In this document: positions 19,240 through 29,040 of the stretch, piece after piece
How positions within the stretch are numbered: position 1 is the first letter of the stretch
How the letters are laid out: each line of letters opens with the position of its first letter
Assembly: GCF_002001045.1 (NCBI RefSeq)
Contig: NZ_MUNR01000008.1
Span: 186,001-250,000, forward strand
Length of the DNA stretch: 64,000 nucleotides
Reading direction: 5' to 3'
Source of the DNA: Rhodanobacter sp. C01
GTDB taxonomy: Bacteria; Pseudomonadota; Gammaproteobacteria; Xanthomonadales; Rhodanobacteraceae
Translations under genes and position numbers: made by a program
Notes under the pieces: generated by a model
What the model saw: the letters and a program-made list of their open reading frames with translations, nothing else
Told to the model about the DNA's origin: nothing
Database searches by the model: none

Positions 19240-21765
19240 TCAGGTACCTCGCGGTTTCGCCCGGTGCGTCGGCGTGGCGGTCCATGGATCGTCCGGCCAC
19301 GGATGGCGCGGATAGCGTCCTTTCAGCTCCTTGCGCACTTCCGGATAGGTACGCTCCCAGAAGCCCTTCAGATCCTGCGTGACCTGGATCGGGCGGCCAG
19401 CTGGTGACAACAGGTGCAGGGTGACAGGAATACGTCCGCCGCCGACGCGCGGCGTGTCGGCGAGACCGAACAGCTCCTGCAGCTTGACCGCCAGCACCGG
19501 CGGTTCACCTTCGGCATATTCCAGCCGCCGTTGCTGGCCGCTCGGCACGATGAGGCTTTCCGGTGCCTGCGTGTCGAGCATCCGGCGCTGCTCGTAATCG
19601 AACAGTGCCGCCAGTGCCTGCGACAGCTCTTCTGCCGCAAGCGCGTCGAGCCGGCGCTTGCCTTCGAGATACGGTGCCAGCCACTCATCGAGCGCGGCGA
19701 GCAGCGCGGCATCCGAAACATCGGGCAGGCCCAGCTCCGGCATCCACGCGCGCAGCGCCTGCATGCGCGCGCGCAGTCGTTGCGCGCGGGCGCTCCACGG
19801 CAACACGCCAAGGCCTTTCGTACGCACGGCCGCCAGCATCGCCGGCAACGCATCTTCCGGCCGTACCGGCACGCTGCGACGCTCCAGCACGATCGCGCCG
19901 AAGCGGCGCTCGTCGAAGGCCTCGGCCGCCGCACGTTCGTCGTTCCAGCGCAGCGTGCGTTCGCGGGTGAACTGCAACGGGAAGTCGCGCTCCAGCACGC
20001 GCGGATCGAGCGGAGCGGCGGCGAGGATCAGGCTGTCGCGTGCCTCGAAGCGCAGGTCCAGCGTGACCAGCCACGGCTCGCCCAGCAGAGCGGTGTTTTC
20101 ATGCAGGCGGGCACCGCGGCCATTCGCCAGCGTATAGCGCAACGGGTTGTTGTCGTCGCGTCGCGCGATGCGATCGGGAAACGCATGCAGCAGCAGATCG
20201 CCGACCGCATGACTGTCCGGCACGCCACTGGCTGCAGTACGCACGTCCAGACGCCGCCGCCAGCCCTTGCTGGCCTGCTCGATCGCGGCCAGTGCGCCAC
20301 GGTCGACATCGCCGCCGCCGGCCGTGCCGCGGCGATCGCGCCATGCATGCAGGGCTGCGACACGCGCGCGGAAATCATCACTGCGAGCATGCGTGCCATG
20401 CAGTGGCGAACGCGCTTCCATCAAGGCCAGCAGATCGGCGATCAGCGGACGCAGTGCCACCGGCACACGCAGCGCGGCGGCGCCGAGGCGCGGTGTGGCG
20501 CCGAGTTCAAGCATCTGCCGACCGAGCGCGGTGATGCGACCGTCCGGTGCCAGCGCGGCGAGATTCGCCAGCAGCTCGCGCGCCTGGGCCAGCGCGCCGA
20601 ACGGCGGCGGATCGAGCCACGGCAGGTCGGTCCAGCTGCCCGCCGTGATCCCCCAGGCCGCCAGTTCAAGCGCCAGCGCGGACAGCTCGGCCTGGGCGAT
20701 TTCGGCGCCGCGCGCCGGGTCCAGCCGCCTGCTCTGCGGCCACAGCCGATATGCCACACCTGCCGCCACACGGCCGGCACGGCCGGCGCGCTGATCGGCC
20801 GAGGCCTGCGAGATGGTGACGGTCTCCAGCCGGGTGAAGCCGGAGTTCGGATCGAAGCGTGGCTCGCGCGCAAGCCCGGTATCGACCACCGCGCGGATGC
20901 CCGGCAGGGTGATGCTGGATTCGGCGACATTGGTTGCCAGCACGATCCGGCGCGTGTCCGGCAGCGCCGGACTCAACGCGGCCTGCTGCTCCGCCAGTGA
21001 AAGCTCGCCATGCAGTGCGACAACCTCCACGGCCGCGGTTGGCGGAAGTGTCTCCACGAGCAGCTTCTGTACCCGTGCGATCTCGCGGCGCCCCGGCAGG
21101 AACGCCAGCACGTCGCCTTCGTTCTCCTCGATCGCCTGGCGCGTCACCCTCGCGAGATGGTGCTCGACGCTTTCCTGCGTGCGTGCCGGCGGGTGTTCGA
21201 TGCGCACCGGGAAACTGCGGCCCGGGCTGCTCAGTCGCGGCGCGTCCAGCCAGGACGCGATGCGTTCGCCGTCGAGCGTCGCCGACATCACCAGCAGGCG
21301 CAGTTCCGGTCGCAAGGTAGCCTGCGCGTCCAGCACCAGCGCGGCGCCGAGGTCACCGGCGAGATGGCGTTCATGGAATTCGTCGAACACGATCGCGCCG
21401 ATGCCGGTCAGCTCCGGATCGTGCTGGATCAGGCGGGTCAGGATGCCTTCGGTGATTACTTCGATCCGCGTCGTCGCGCCCACCTTTGATTCGAAGCGGA
21501 TGCGGTAACCGACCGTCTGACCGACCTCTTCGCCGAGCTGTCGCGCCATGAACTGTGCCGCGGCGCGCGCGGCAATCCGGCGCGGCTCCAGCATCACGAT
21601 CTTCTGCCCGTCCAGCCATGCCGCATCGAGCAACGCCAGCGGCACCTGGGTCGTCTTGCCGGCGCCGGGCGGCGCCTCCAGCACCAGCCGCGGGTGCGCG
21701 GCAAGCGACGCGCAAATCTCCGGCAACAACGGGGTGATCGGAAAGGTAGGCACGGATGAAGTCAT
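19240..21765 (-). CDS. hrpB: ATP-dependent helicase HrpB
   Basis: This 841-aa DEAH-family RNA helicase-like protein has the length of bacterial HrpB. Motif I is APPGAGKTTQVPLALL, motif II is DEFHERH, motif III is SATLDG, and motif VI is SADQRAGRAGRVAAGVAYRLW. The HrpB-specific C-terminal domain follows. The exact cellular role of HrpB is not settled. It is convergent with the flavin reductase gene (stops 4 bases apart) and lies about 100 bp downstream of gspD on the same strand. Confidence 0.95.
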   Translation of the reverse strand: MTSSVPTFPITPLLPEICASLAAHPRLVLEAPPGAGKTTQVPLALLDAAWLDGQKIVMLEPRRIAARAAAQFMARQLGEEVGQTVGYRIRFESKVGATTRIEVITEGILTRLIQHDPELTGIGAIVFDEFHERHLAGDLGAALVLDAQATLRPELRLLVMSATLDGERIASWLDAPRLSSPGRSFPVRIEHPPARTQESVEHHLARVTRQAIEENEGDVLAFLPGRREIARVQKLLVETLPPTAAVEVVALHGELSLAEQQAALSPALPDTRRIVLATNVAESSITLPGIRAVVDTGLAREPRFDPNSGFTRLETVTISQASADQRAGRAGRVAAGVAYRLWPQSRRLDPARGAEIAQAELSALALELAAWGITAGSWTDLPWLDPPPFGALAQARELLANLAALAPDGRITALGRQMLELGATPRLGAAALRVPVALRPLIADLLALMEARSPLHGTHARSDDFRARVAALHAWRDRRGTAGGGDVDRGALAAIEQASKGWRRRLDVRTAASGVPDSHAVGDLLLHAFPDRIARRDDNNPLRYTLANGRGARLHENTALLGEPWLVTLDLRFEARDSLILAAAPLDPRVLERDFPLQFTRERTLRWNDERAAAEAFDERRFGAIVLERRSVPVRPEDALPAMLAAVRTKGLGVLPWSARAQRLRARMQALRAWMPELGLPDVSDAALLAALDEWLAPYLEGKRRLDALAAEELSQALAALFDYEQRRMLDTQAPESLIVPSGQQRRLEYAEGEPPVLAVKLQELFGLADTPRVGGGRIPVTLHLLSPAGRPIQVTQDLKGFWERTYPEVRKELKGRYPRHPWPDDPWTATPTHRAKPRGT

Positions 21766-21823
21766 CCGCGCCGATGATAACGGCTGCCGCGCATCGCCTC
21801 ACACAAAACCCGCGACAGGCCTT

Positions 21824-21847
21824 CCGTGGCCTCTGTCATTGCGAACC
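21824..21847 (-). terminator. Possible terminator after the T2SS operon
   Basis: An imperfect hairpin (GACAGGCC with GGCCTCTGTC, 2-nt bulge) lies just after the gspD stop. On the minus strand TTTTGTG follows about 6 nt later. It separates the T2SS operon from hrpB, but the T-run is displaced. Confidence 0.4.
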
Positions 21848-21863
21848 CTATCCGAGACGGCGA

Positions 21864-24533
21864 CTACGGCGAGGCCGCCGGCTGCAGGCATGCCGCCTCC
21901 TGCCTGCGCGCCGCATCGACACTGCCCAGCGCATGGCCATGCTGGCGCGCCTGCACGATCACCTGCCAGTTGCGTTCGCACAAATTGCCGTGCCGCGAAC
22001 CCTGTCGCCAGGATTGCATCGCCAGATCCTGCGCGTTGGCATAGTCGGCCTGGCGCAGGGCATCCTCGGCATGCTGCTGCAGTTGCTCCGGCCAGCTTGC
22101 CGCCGGCGCAGATGCTGCCGGCAAAGGCACGATCGCGGCGGGTGCTGCGCTGATGCTGGTGCCCGCTGCACGCAGCGGGGCCAGCGACTCGAACTTGCTT
22201 TGGTAATCGTCGGTGATCTGCTTGGCATCCTGGGCACCGCGAATCACCCGTGGCGTGATCAGCACGATCAGCTCGGTGCGGTCCTTGTTGCGGCTGGTGG
22301 TGCCGAACAGACGACCCAGCCAGGGAATGTCGTTCAGCCCCGGAATGCCGGTATTTGTCGTGCTTTCGTCCTGCTGGATCAGGCCGCCGAGCAGCACGGT
22401 CTGTCCGCTCTGCACCGCGACCTGGGTCGCTACATCACGTTGCGCGATAGTGAAGTTGCCCTGCGCATTGGCCGCGCCGAGGGTCGAACTGACCTGCTGG
22501 TGCACATTGAGATAGACCAGACCACCCGGATTCACCCGCGGCTGCACATCGAGAATCACGCCAGTCGGCAGATAGGTCACGCTGCTGGCCGTCGCATCCG
22601 TGGTGGTGGTCGCCCCCAGGCCGATGATCGAGGTCTGGTTGACCGGGATCTGGTTACCCACCTGGATATGCGCGATCTGGTTGTTGAGCACGACCATCGA
22701 CGGTGCCGACAGCGTCTTGGTGTTGGCGTTGGTCTCCATCGCACTGAGTGCGACCTGCATCTTGCTGTTGATGAAGGAGTAGAACAGCGAGTCACTGCTG
22801 TTGTAGGTGTTGCCACCGCCACCCAGCGCAGCCGCCCGATGGCGATACGGCTGGCCGGGCGTGACGCTGCCGTCGCTGTTGGTGGTGCTGCCGGTCAGTC
22901 CCTGCAGGTACCACTGCACGCCGAAGGCGAAGTCGCCGGTCAGCGTCACCTCCATGATGCGCGTCTCGATCTGCACCTGCAGCGGCACGTTGTCCAGCTT
23001 GGCGATCGCCCCCTTGATCTCCTCCCACTGCGACGGTCGCGCACGCACCATCAACTGGTTGCTGCTGTCGACCGAGCTGATCCGCACGCTGCCATCGCTG
23101 GAGGAGTACTGCTGGTCGCCCGATCCACCGTTGCCACCGGCATCGCCTGCGGCGCCACTGCCGGCAGCAAAACTCTTTCCAGTGCCGCTTCCAGTGCTGC
23201 CGAAGCCACTGGATGTGCTGCTTCCGAAACCGCCACTGGTGCCGCTAGTGCCTCCAGTGCTGCCCAAACCACCCAGGCCGGTCGAACCGCCTGTGCCAGT
23301 CGAGCCGAACGCACTGGTCGAGCCGCCGGCCGAACTGCCAAAGCTGCCGGCGGTGCTGCCCATGCTGGTCCCGCCATTGCTGTTGTCGGCACTGCCCAGC
23401 GTCGCACTGCTCAGGCCCGGCCCCACCTTGCCGCCGCTATCGCCATTGCCGGCGCCGTTGGTGTAGATCTGGGCCAGGTACTTGGCCAGATCCGAGGCCT
23501 TGATATTGCGCACGTCGTAGACGAACAACTGCGGTTCGTTGCCACCGCCGCGATCGATGCGGGTAATCCAGTCGCCGACTTCCTGCAGGTATTCGGGCTG
23601 GGTGCTGATCACCACCATGGCATTCGTTCGCTCGATCGGAATGAAGCGCAACATGCCGGCCAGCGGCGTGTTTCCCTTTGCGCCGAACATGTCATCCAGT
23701 TTCGGCATCAGCTCCGTGACATTGGCGTACTGCAGGTTGAACACGCCCACTGACATGCCGCGCAGCCAGTCGACGTCGAAGGTACGCACCATGCTCTGGT
23801 AGTTGGCCAGTTCCTCCGGCGTACCGGACATCACCAGCAGGTTGCGCGCCGGATCCACCAGCAACACCGCATCCGCTCGCGCGAACGGCTTGATCAGCTT
23901 CTGCATCTCGGTAGCGGAGATGTAGTGCAGCGGGAACAGGCGCGACTGCAGGCCGCCAGTGGGTGCGCTGGCGCCGAGGCTCGGCACCATGTTGCCGGCC
24001 ACGGCTTCTTTCTCGGGCAGTACCACGTAGCCGCCACTACGCTTCACCAGCGCATTGTGGGTCCACGACAGCAGGGTTTCCAGGATCGGCAGGGCCTGCT
24101 CCGCGTCGACCGGTTCGGCAGTGGAGAACGAGATATTGCCCTGCACGCCGGGCACGATCGTGTAGTTCTGCTTGAGCAGGTCGCCGAGGATCGCCTTGAC
24201 CACCGCCTGCACAGGCTGGTTCTCGAAATTGAAGGTCACCGATCCGTTGCCACTGGCTGCCGGCTTCGGTTGATTCAGTGCCGTGGGCCGGATGAACTGC
24301 CCGCTGCCCTGGCTTATCTCGGATGGGGCCACGGCCGCACTGTTGTCCGATACTCCGTTGTTCAACGGCAATGGTGCGGGCACCGGATTCTGCGTGCCGG
24401 CCATCGCCTCGCGCTGCAGCGCGCCGTCGTCATGCGGTTGCGATGCTGGCTGCAGGCTGGCGCAGCCTGCCAGCCATACGGCACATGCCAGCGCGCCAGC
24501 GCGCAGGGTTTGCTGAGTGAGTTTGCGAAACAT
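21864..24533 (-). CDS. gspD: Type II secretion outer-membrane secretin GspD (XpsD)
   Basis: This is the gated outer-membrane channel of the T2SS, 889 aa. It is predicted to be a lipoprotein: signal plus LAGC lipobox at about residues 20-23, as in XpsD. The N0-N3 periplasmic domains follow. A Gly/Ser/Thr-rich insertion of about 120 residues (355-478) sits inside the N3 region. The secretin core holds the conserved VPLLGDIPxLGRLF-type stretch (here IPGLNDIPWLGRLFG) and TELIVLITPRVI. About 80 extra residues follow the core (Gln/Ala-rich, two Cys), perhaps pilotin- or membrane-related. Last gene of the operon, as in Xanthomonas, starting 3 nt after gspN. Confidence 0.95.
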   Translation of the reverse strand: MFRKLTQQTLRAGALACAVWLAGCASLQPASQPHDDGALQREAMAGTQNPVPAPLPLNNGVSDNSAAVAPSEISQGSGQFIRPTALNQPKPAASGNGSVTFNFENQPVQAVVKAILGDLLKQNYTIVPGVQGNISFSTAEPVDAEQALPILETLLSWTHNALVKRSGGYVVLPEKEAVAGNMVPSLGASAPTGGLQSRLFPLHYISATEMQKLIKPFARADAVLLVDPARNLLVMSGTPEELANYQSMVRTFDVDWLRGMSVGVFNLQYANVTELMPKLDDMFGAKGNTPLAGMLRFIPIERTNAMVVISTQPEYLQEVGDWITRIDRGGGNEPQLFVYDVRNIKASDLAKYLAQIYTNGAGNGDSGGKVGPGLSSATLGSADNSNGGTSMGSTAGSFGSSAGGSTSAFGSTGTGGSTGLGGLGSTGGTSGTSGGFGSSTSSGFGSTGSGTGKSFAAGSGAAGDAGGNGGSGDQQYSSSDGSVRISSVDSSNQLMVRARPSQWEEIKGAIAKLDNVPLQVQIETRIMEVTLTGDFAFGVQWYLQGLTGSTTNSDGSVTPGQPYRHRAAALGGGGNTYNSSDSLFYSFINSKMQVALSAMETNANTKTLSAPSMVVLNNQIAHIQVGNQIPVNQTSIIGLGATTTTDATASSVTYLPTGVILDVQPRVNPGGLVYLNVHQQVSSTLGAANAQGNFTIAQRDVATQVAVQSGQTVLLGGLIQQDESTTNTGIPGLNDIPWLGRLFGTTSRNKDRTELIVLITPRVIRGAQDAKQITDDYQSKFESLAPLRAAGTSISAAPAAIVPLPAASAPAASWPEQLQQHAEDALRQADYANAQDLAMQSWRQGSRHGNLCERNWQVIVQARQHGHALGSVDAARRQEAACLQPAASP

Positions 24534-24536
24534 GGA

Positions 24537-25250
24537 TCAACGTACTCCTGCGTTGGCCGCGGCGGCAGCAGCGGCACGACGTTTCTGAATATTTTCCCTG
24601 AGTCGCTCAAGGGCTTTTTGTTGCTGCGACGAATTCGCTGGCGGAGCCTGGTCATTGCCGCCGCGAATTACCGGACCGCCAGGATCATGGGGCTGGACAT
24701 TCATTATTGGGCCTGCAGGAACACCCGGGCTGACCGGAGCTTCAGCCATGCCAGGCTTGGGGACGTCGATGAGCGCGCCGGCCGGCAACTTCAATTCGGT
24801 CTGGCCCGCGGATGTCGCGAATACCGCCGAGCGCGGATGCACTTCCAGCAAGGTCACACTTCCATCGGGCAGTGACGCTCCCTCGCGCAAGCGCACTTCA
24901 CGATGATCAGGATTCTTGTCGCGCAGCAACGCCATGCGCAGCGTGGGGGTGAGGATGATGCCGGTCAGCTCGAGATCGCCGAGGCCCACACCCGCGCTGG
25001 CCATGCGTGCCACCGGCTTGCGGTCGGGACTGAACAACGGTTTCTGCCAGACCACCGCGAACTGCTCCAGCGGCAACGGTGTCGGTGGATTGGCTGCATT
25101 GTCCATCGGCGACAGCGGCGGTAGCGGTCGCGGTGCTTTCCAGTGCACACCGTTGCCCACCCCACCGAGCAGCAACAGCAGCAGCGAGGCGAGCACGACC
25201 GCGGTCACCACGAGCACCGGGGTCAGGCTGCGCTGGTGTGCGGCGTTCAT
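24537..25250 (-). CDS. gspN: Type II secretion protein XpsN (GspC-like HR domain)
   Basis: This 237-aa bitopic inner-membrane protein has one TM segment (about residues 11-32). A Pro-rich linker and a periplasmic homology-region domain follow (LELTGIILTPTLRMALLRD ... TVTLLEVHPRSAVF-type strands), then a Pro/Gly-rich segment and a basic C-terminal helix. In Xanthomonas XpsN takes the place of GspC, linking the inner-membrane platform to the secretin. No gspC is present here. The gene sits between gspM (4-nt overlap) and gspD, exactly the xps order. Confidence 0.88.
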   Translation of the reverse strand: MNAAHQRSLTPVLVVTAVVLASLLLLLLGGVGNGVHWKAPRPLPPLSPMDNAANPPTPLPLEQFAVVWQKPLFSPDRKPVARMASAGVGLGDLELTGIILTPTLRMALLRDKNPDHREVRLREGASLPDGSVTLLEVHPRSAVFATSAGQTELKLPAGALIDVPKPGMAEAPVSPGVPAGPIMNVQPHDPGGPVIRGGNDQAPPANSSQQQKALERLRENIQKRRAAAAAAANAGVR

Positions 25251-25900
25251 GGCGCGCCTCCCTGACCGGGTGACTGCATCTCGGGCGATCCATTCGCCGG
25301 ATTTCCGTGCGCCGGCCGCAGGTAACCGGACAACGTGAACTGCACCTCCAGCGTCGCAGCGTGACTCTGCTGTGCCGCCACCGGATTGCGATAGATGCTG
25401 AGATCGTCGATGAAGACGTACGGCATGCCCTGTTCGAGCTCATGCAGGACGCTCGCCAGCGATTCGATGTCGCAACTCAGGTTGATGTTCACGGCGGCCT
25501 TGCGGTAGGGCTCGCCAGGTGTCACCGGCGGATTCGGCAACGGCATCTTCTGGCTTACTTCGCAGGTGCCACCACGGGTGCTGTTGCCCACCACGTCGAC
25601 CACACGCTGCATCAGATCGGCGGCAGCGGTATTCGGATCATCGTCGGCCAGGAACGCACGGCTGGCCGCCTGGCCGGCACCCAGTGTCGCGAGGCGTTGC
25701 TCCAGCATCGGCTTTTCGGCGATCGCCGCCGCGTAACGGCTATGCGTGTCGCGCAGGTCGGCCATCTCGTTGTCGATCTGCCGCAACGGTGCCACGAACC
25801 ACCAATGCAGCAGCACGAAGTAACCGAGCAGCAGCACCAGCAACAGCAGCAGGATCGCCGCGATGCGGCTGTCGCGCGGATTGAGCGCAGCCAGCTTCAT
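25247..25900 (-). CDS. gspM: Type II secretion platform protein GspM
   Basis: This 217-aa bitopic protein has TM residues at about 14-33 (LLLLLVLLLGYFVLLHWWFV), a coiled-coil-like stretch (LRQIDNEMADLRDTHSRYAAAI) and a ferredoxin-like periplasmic domain. It overlaps gspL and gspN by 4 nt on each side. GspM binds GspL in the inner-membrane platform. A QSPGQGGAP tail is low complexity. Confidence 0.9.
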   Translation of the reverse strand: MKLAALNPRDSRIAAILLLLLVLLLGYFVLLHWWFVAPLRQIDNEMADLRDTHSRYAAAIAEKPMLEQRLATLGAGQAASRAFLADDDPNTAAADLMQRVVDVVGNSTRGGTCEVSQKMPLPNPPVTPGEPYRKAAVNINLSCDIESLASVLHELEQGMPYVFIDDLSIYRNPVAAQQSHAATLEVQFTLSGYLRPAHGNPANGSPEMQSPGQGGAP

Positions 25901-27069
25901 GGCGCACCCCCATCGCCTGCCGGCACCGCGGCAGCGGGCTTGACCCTGGCCGTCGCCAGCTGTGCCGTCAGGTAGAAACGTTCCTTGCCACTGGTGGGAT
26001 CAGGCTGGATGCTGCCCTGGAAGCTGGCGTTGGTGATCAGCCGCGAGTCCTTCAGCACATCGAGCAGTTTCACCGCCTGCTGACTCTGCCCTTGCATGCC
26101 CACCTGGCCGGTATTGTCCACGTTGAAACGCTCAAGCCATGCGCTGTCCGGCAGCCGCTGCGTGATGTCCTGCAGTACGCCGAGCATCGAGCTGGTGTCC
26201 TTCTTGCGCCGGACCAGAAAGCTGGCCGCGCCCGTGTTGTCCTGCAATTGCGTGCGCAGCGCGGCCACCTGCTGTGCATCGCCACGCATGCTCTCGACCT
26301 CGCTGCGCATCTGCTCGAGTGCCGCCTGCCGGTTGTGCAGCCATTGCCCGAGCACCATCACCAGCAACAGCACACACCCCCCTGCCAGCGCCAGATTCAG
26401 CCGTCGCCGCGGCCGCACGTGGCGCGGCGTCTGTTCCGTCGGCAGCAGGTTGACGCCGAGGCGGTCCTGGCCGACGGCCAGATCCACCGCATCGATCGAG
26501 ACACCCAGTTCGCGCAGACGCAGCAGCAGGGGATCGAGCGTGTCGCGCGTGACCACCACCAGCTCCGCCTGGAAGCGACCACCGGCCGGCGCGCTCAGTT
26601 CGCGCACCGCGTAATACACCTGTGCCGCGCTGAAGGGAGTCTGCCGGTCCATCTCGAACGCCATCACCTGCTGCAGGTTGTCGCGTGCAGCCGTCGGGAG
26701 TGCCAGCGTGCGCCGCAGCACCGTTGCCGATGGCAGCAGCAAGGCCAGCCGCAGATCCTCGCGATCGACTTTCTGCAAGGCGGCCTTCAATACCATCTGC
26801 CCGTCGCCGACGGCCGGCGTCTCGGCGCCGTCATCCCACCGGGCCAGCACCTCACCATGACCGGCGCGGCGCAGCGTCCACTGCATGCCCGTGCGTTGCA
26901 GCAGATGCCAGTCGGCGCCGCCACCGAACCAGTGACGCCAGCGCAGCGGCAGCAGCCCACGCAATTCACCGCCCCACCAGCCGAGAAAGGGCGGCAACGG
27001 CGAAGCACGCCAGCCACGACGCAGACGATCCATCAGCGGCCGCAGTGATTGCGTTGCCGTATTACTCAT
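25897..27069 (-). CDS. gspL: Type II secretion platform protein GspL
   Basis: This 390-aa protein has a cytoplasmic actin-like domain (about residues 1-220), one TM helix (about 223-243, LNLALAGGCVLLLVMVLGQWL) and a periplasmic ferredoxin-like domain. The cytoplasmic part recruits the ATPase GspE; the periplasmic part pairs with GspM. It overlaps gspK and gspM by 4 nt each, indicating tight translational coupling. Confidence 0.92.
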   Translation of the reverse strand: MSNTATQSLRPLMDRLRRGWRASPLPPFLGWWGGELRGLLPLRWRHWFGGGADWHLLQRTGMQWTLRRAGHGEVLARWDDGAETPAVGDGQMVLKAALQKVDREDLRLALLLPSATVLRRTLALPTAARDNLQQVMAFEMDRQTPFSAAQVYYAVRELSAPAGGRFQAELVVVTRDTLDPLLLRLRELGVSIDAVDLAVGQDRLGVNLLPTEQTPRHVRPRRRLNLALAGGCVLLLVMVLGQWLHNRQAALEQMRSEVESMRGDAQQVAALRTQLQDNTGAASFLVRRKKDTSSMLGVLQDITQRLPDSAWLERFNVDNTGQVGMQGQSQQAVKLLDVLKDSRLITNASFQGSIQPDPTSGKERFYLTAQLATARVKPAAAVPAGDGGAP

Positions 27070-27935
27070 TCCGCATTTCCCTCCTGCCAGCGCAACACCG
27101 TATACGGTTGTGCGCCGGGCTGTCTCCCCTGTACACGAATCGTGGCACGCAATACGGCACGCGTTCCATCGGCCAGCGTCGCCTCCGACCTGATACTTTG
27201 CGTGGTTCCGTTGTTGAGAACCAGACCCGGATCGCTCACATTCCGCAGCCGTGTGGCCTGGAGCGCACTCTGTTGCTGTGGTGTCATTCCCGGAATCGCT
27301 GCCAGGGCCAGCGGCGGTGCCGTATTCGCATCCGGACTCGGGTTGCCTGACCAGATCGTGACCGCCGGCGCCACCAGCTGATACACCGCCGGCGTCATGC
27401 CCAGCACCATCTGCAGTTCCTCGATACTCGCGAATGGCCCGTGGCGCGGGCCGTAGTCGCGGCCGGCCGCCGCATAGGCAGCGCGCTGGGCGGTCGCCGC
27501 GCTCTCGAGGCCGGCCTGGCCACGCCAGTCCACCACGTTGCCAGCCAGCGCCTTGGCATGTTCCGGGTCCATCCCGGCAGCCTGGAAAAAGGCCTGCAGC
27601 ACGTCGGGTGTGGCGCTGTTGAGATCCACCTTGCCGCCTTCGTCGATCGCCGACACCATCACCGTGGCATGGTCATAACGGAACGGATAAACACGTCCGT
27701 CGCCGACCCAGCGCTGCTTGATGTCAGGGTTCTGCAACCCGTAAACCGCACGCATCAGGCCTGCCTCGGCGGCGTAGTGCGCCTGGGCCTGTGAAAATTC
27801 ATAGTGCGCCTGCAAACCTTCGGTGCGAGCCAGTGCGGCATAACCACCCAGCAGGATCGCCAGCAGGGTGCATGCCCACAGCACCAGCAGCAGGGCCACG
27901 CCACGCTGGGCGCTGCGTCGGGCCAGCAGCCTCAT
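27066..27935 (-). CDS. gspK: Type II secretion minor pseudopilin GspK
   Basis: This 289-aa minor pseudopilin is the largest of the set, as expected for the tip protein. After a basic leader the prepilin signal QRGVALLLVLWACTLLAILL lacks Glu at +5, which is characteristic of GspK. The alpha domain has the typical VDLNSATPDVLQAFF-type Asn/Asp stretch. The frame extends 58 codons upstream, but the ATG at 27935 gives a short leader and a 4-nt overlap with gspJ. With GspI and GspJ it forms the pseudopilus tip complex. A prepilin peptidase gene is not in the window. Confidence 0.92.
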   Translation of the reverse strand: MRLLARRSAQRGVALLLVLWACTLLAILLGGYAALARTEGLQAHYEFSQAQAHYAAEAGLMRAVYGLQNPDIKQRWVGDGRVYPFRYDHATVMVSAIDEGGKVDLNSATPDVLQAFFQAAGMDPEHAKALAGNVVDWRGQAGLESAATAQRAAYAAAGRDYGPRHGPFASIEELQMVLGMTPAVYQLVAPAVTIWSGNPSPDANTAPPLALAAIPGMTPQQQSALQATRLRNVSDPGLVLNNGTTQSIRSEATLADGTRAVLRATIRVQGRQPGAQPYTVLRWQEGNAE

Positions 27936-28600
27936 GGCTGACTCCCGCCACCCAGGGTCGCTCGCAACACGCCAGGCGGCCCGTTGCTGTTCAGCGGATT
28001 GGCGCGCAGTGGCACGTCGAGCTGCGGCCACCCCTGATTGCCTTCCGGGTGCAGTTGAATGCGTACCAGCTGCGGCAGCATCCGGCCGTCCGCCCACGTG
28101 CCGGACCACGGCACGGCCTGTCCCTGCCCGTCGACGCCGCGATAGCCGAAGCTGCCGTCCTTGATGTGGTCGAGCAATACCTGCGGATCGCCCAGGGGTT
28201 TCGGTGGCTGGCCATCCGGTGGCAGCATGGCCAGGCTCAGTTCCAGCCGCAGTCCGCCGCTGCCGTCATCGACCAGCTGCAGCCGCTGCAATTGCGGACC
28301 GAGCTTGCCGAGATAACCAGGCAGCGGGGCGACATAGCGCATCTCGCGCGCCGTGCCCTCGAAATAGATCGCCTCGCCATGCTCGTTGTGGCTGATCGGC
28401 TGAATCAGGCTCTGCGCCAGTTCGCGCCGCAGGAAGTCCTCGGCGGCACGTACCTGGTCGATCCGCTCGATCGCGGCGGTGCCCGAGCGCACGCTATCGG
28501 TGGCGGTGCGAATGCCCGAATACACGCCGACCAGCAGCAATGCCAGCAGCACCAGCGAGGCCAGCACTTCCAGCAGGGTGAACCCGGCGGCGTGCTTCAT
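27932..28600 (-). CDS. gspJ: Type II secretion minor pseudopilin GspJ
   Basis: This 222-aa minor pseudopilin has a 6-residue leader (MKHAAG), cleavage before Phe and the methylated-pilin motif FTLLEVLASLVLLALLLVGVY with Glu at +5. The frame is open 32 codons further upstream, but the ATG at 28600 gives the standard short leader and overlaps the gspI stop by 4 nt. It is a tip-complex partner of GspI and GspK. Confidence 0.92.
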   Translation of the reverse strand: MKHAAGFTLLEVLASLVLLALLLVGVYSGIRTATDSVRSGTAAIERIDQVRAAEDFLRRELAQSLIQPISHNEHGEAIYFEGTAREMRYVAPLPGYLGKLGPQLQRLQLVDDGSGGLRLELSLAMLPPDGQPPKPLGDPQVLLDHIKDGSFGYRGVDGQGQAVPWSGTWADGRMLPQLVRIQLHPEGNQGWPQLDVPLRANPLNSNGPPGVLRATLGGGSQP

Positions 28601-29040
28601 CGGTCGACCTGCTGACTGCCGGCACTGGCGACCGGCGGACCGGCCAGCCGCAACGTGCGGAAATGCGCCTCGCGCGGATGCGCCAGCGGCCCCCATTGCA
28701 CGTCAAGATCGAGCTGGTACAGATGCAGCGTCGCTGTGGGTGGCGCCACGCCGACCTGATTCCACGGCGACACGTCGAGCCGCCAGCGGAACTGATGATC
28801 GAACTGGCCGGAACGGCTGCCTGTCTGCAGCGGTTCGCCGACATACGCGCTGTCCAGCATGCTGCGTGCCCACATCGCCGCCTCGCTGTGTTCCGCCGCG
28901 TTGCGGTTCAGGCTGATCGAGGCACCGGCCACCTTCATCAGGGCAGTGAACGCGATCGCCAGCAGCATGATCGCGGCGATCACCTCGAGCAGGCTGAAGC
29001 CACGCTGCGAACGTGGCAAGGGTCGATGCAGGCAAGTCAT
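28597..29040 (-). CDS. gspI: Type II secretion minor pseudopilin GspI
   Basis: This 147-aa minor pseudopilin has a basic leader (TCLHRPLPRSQRG) and the prepilin motif FSLLEVIAAIMLLAIAFTAL with Glu at +5. A small globular domain follows. It overlaps gspH and gspJ by 4 nt each. GspI nucleates the tip complex in characterised T2SS. Confidence 0.92.
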   Translation of the reverse strand: MTCLHRPLPRSQRGFSLLEVIAAIMLLAIAFTALMKVAGASISLNRNAAEHSEAAMWARSMLDSAYVGEPLQTGSRSGQFDHQFRWRLDVSPWNQVGVAPPTATLHLYQLDLDVQWGPLAHPREAHFRTLRLAGPPVASAGSQQVDR

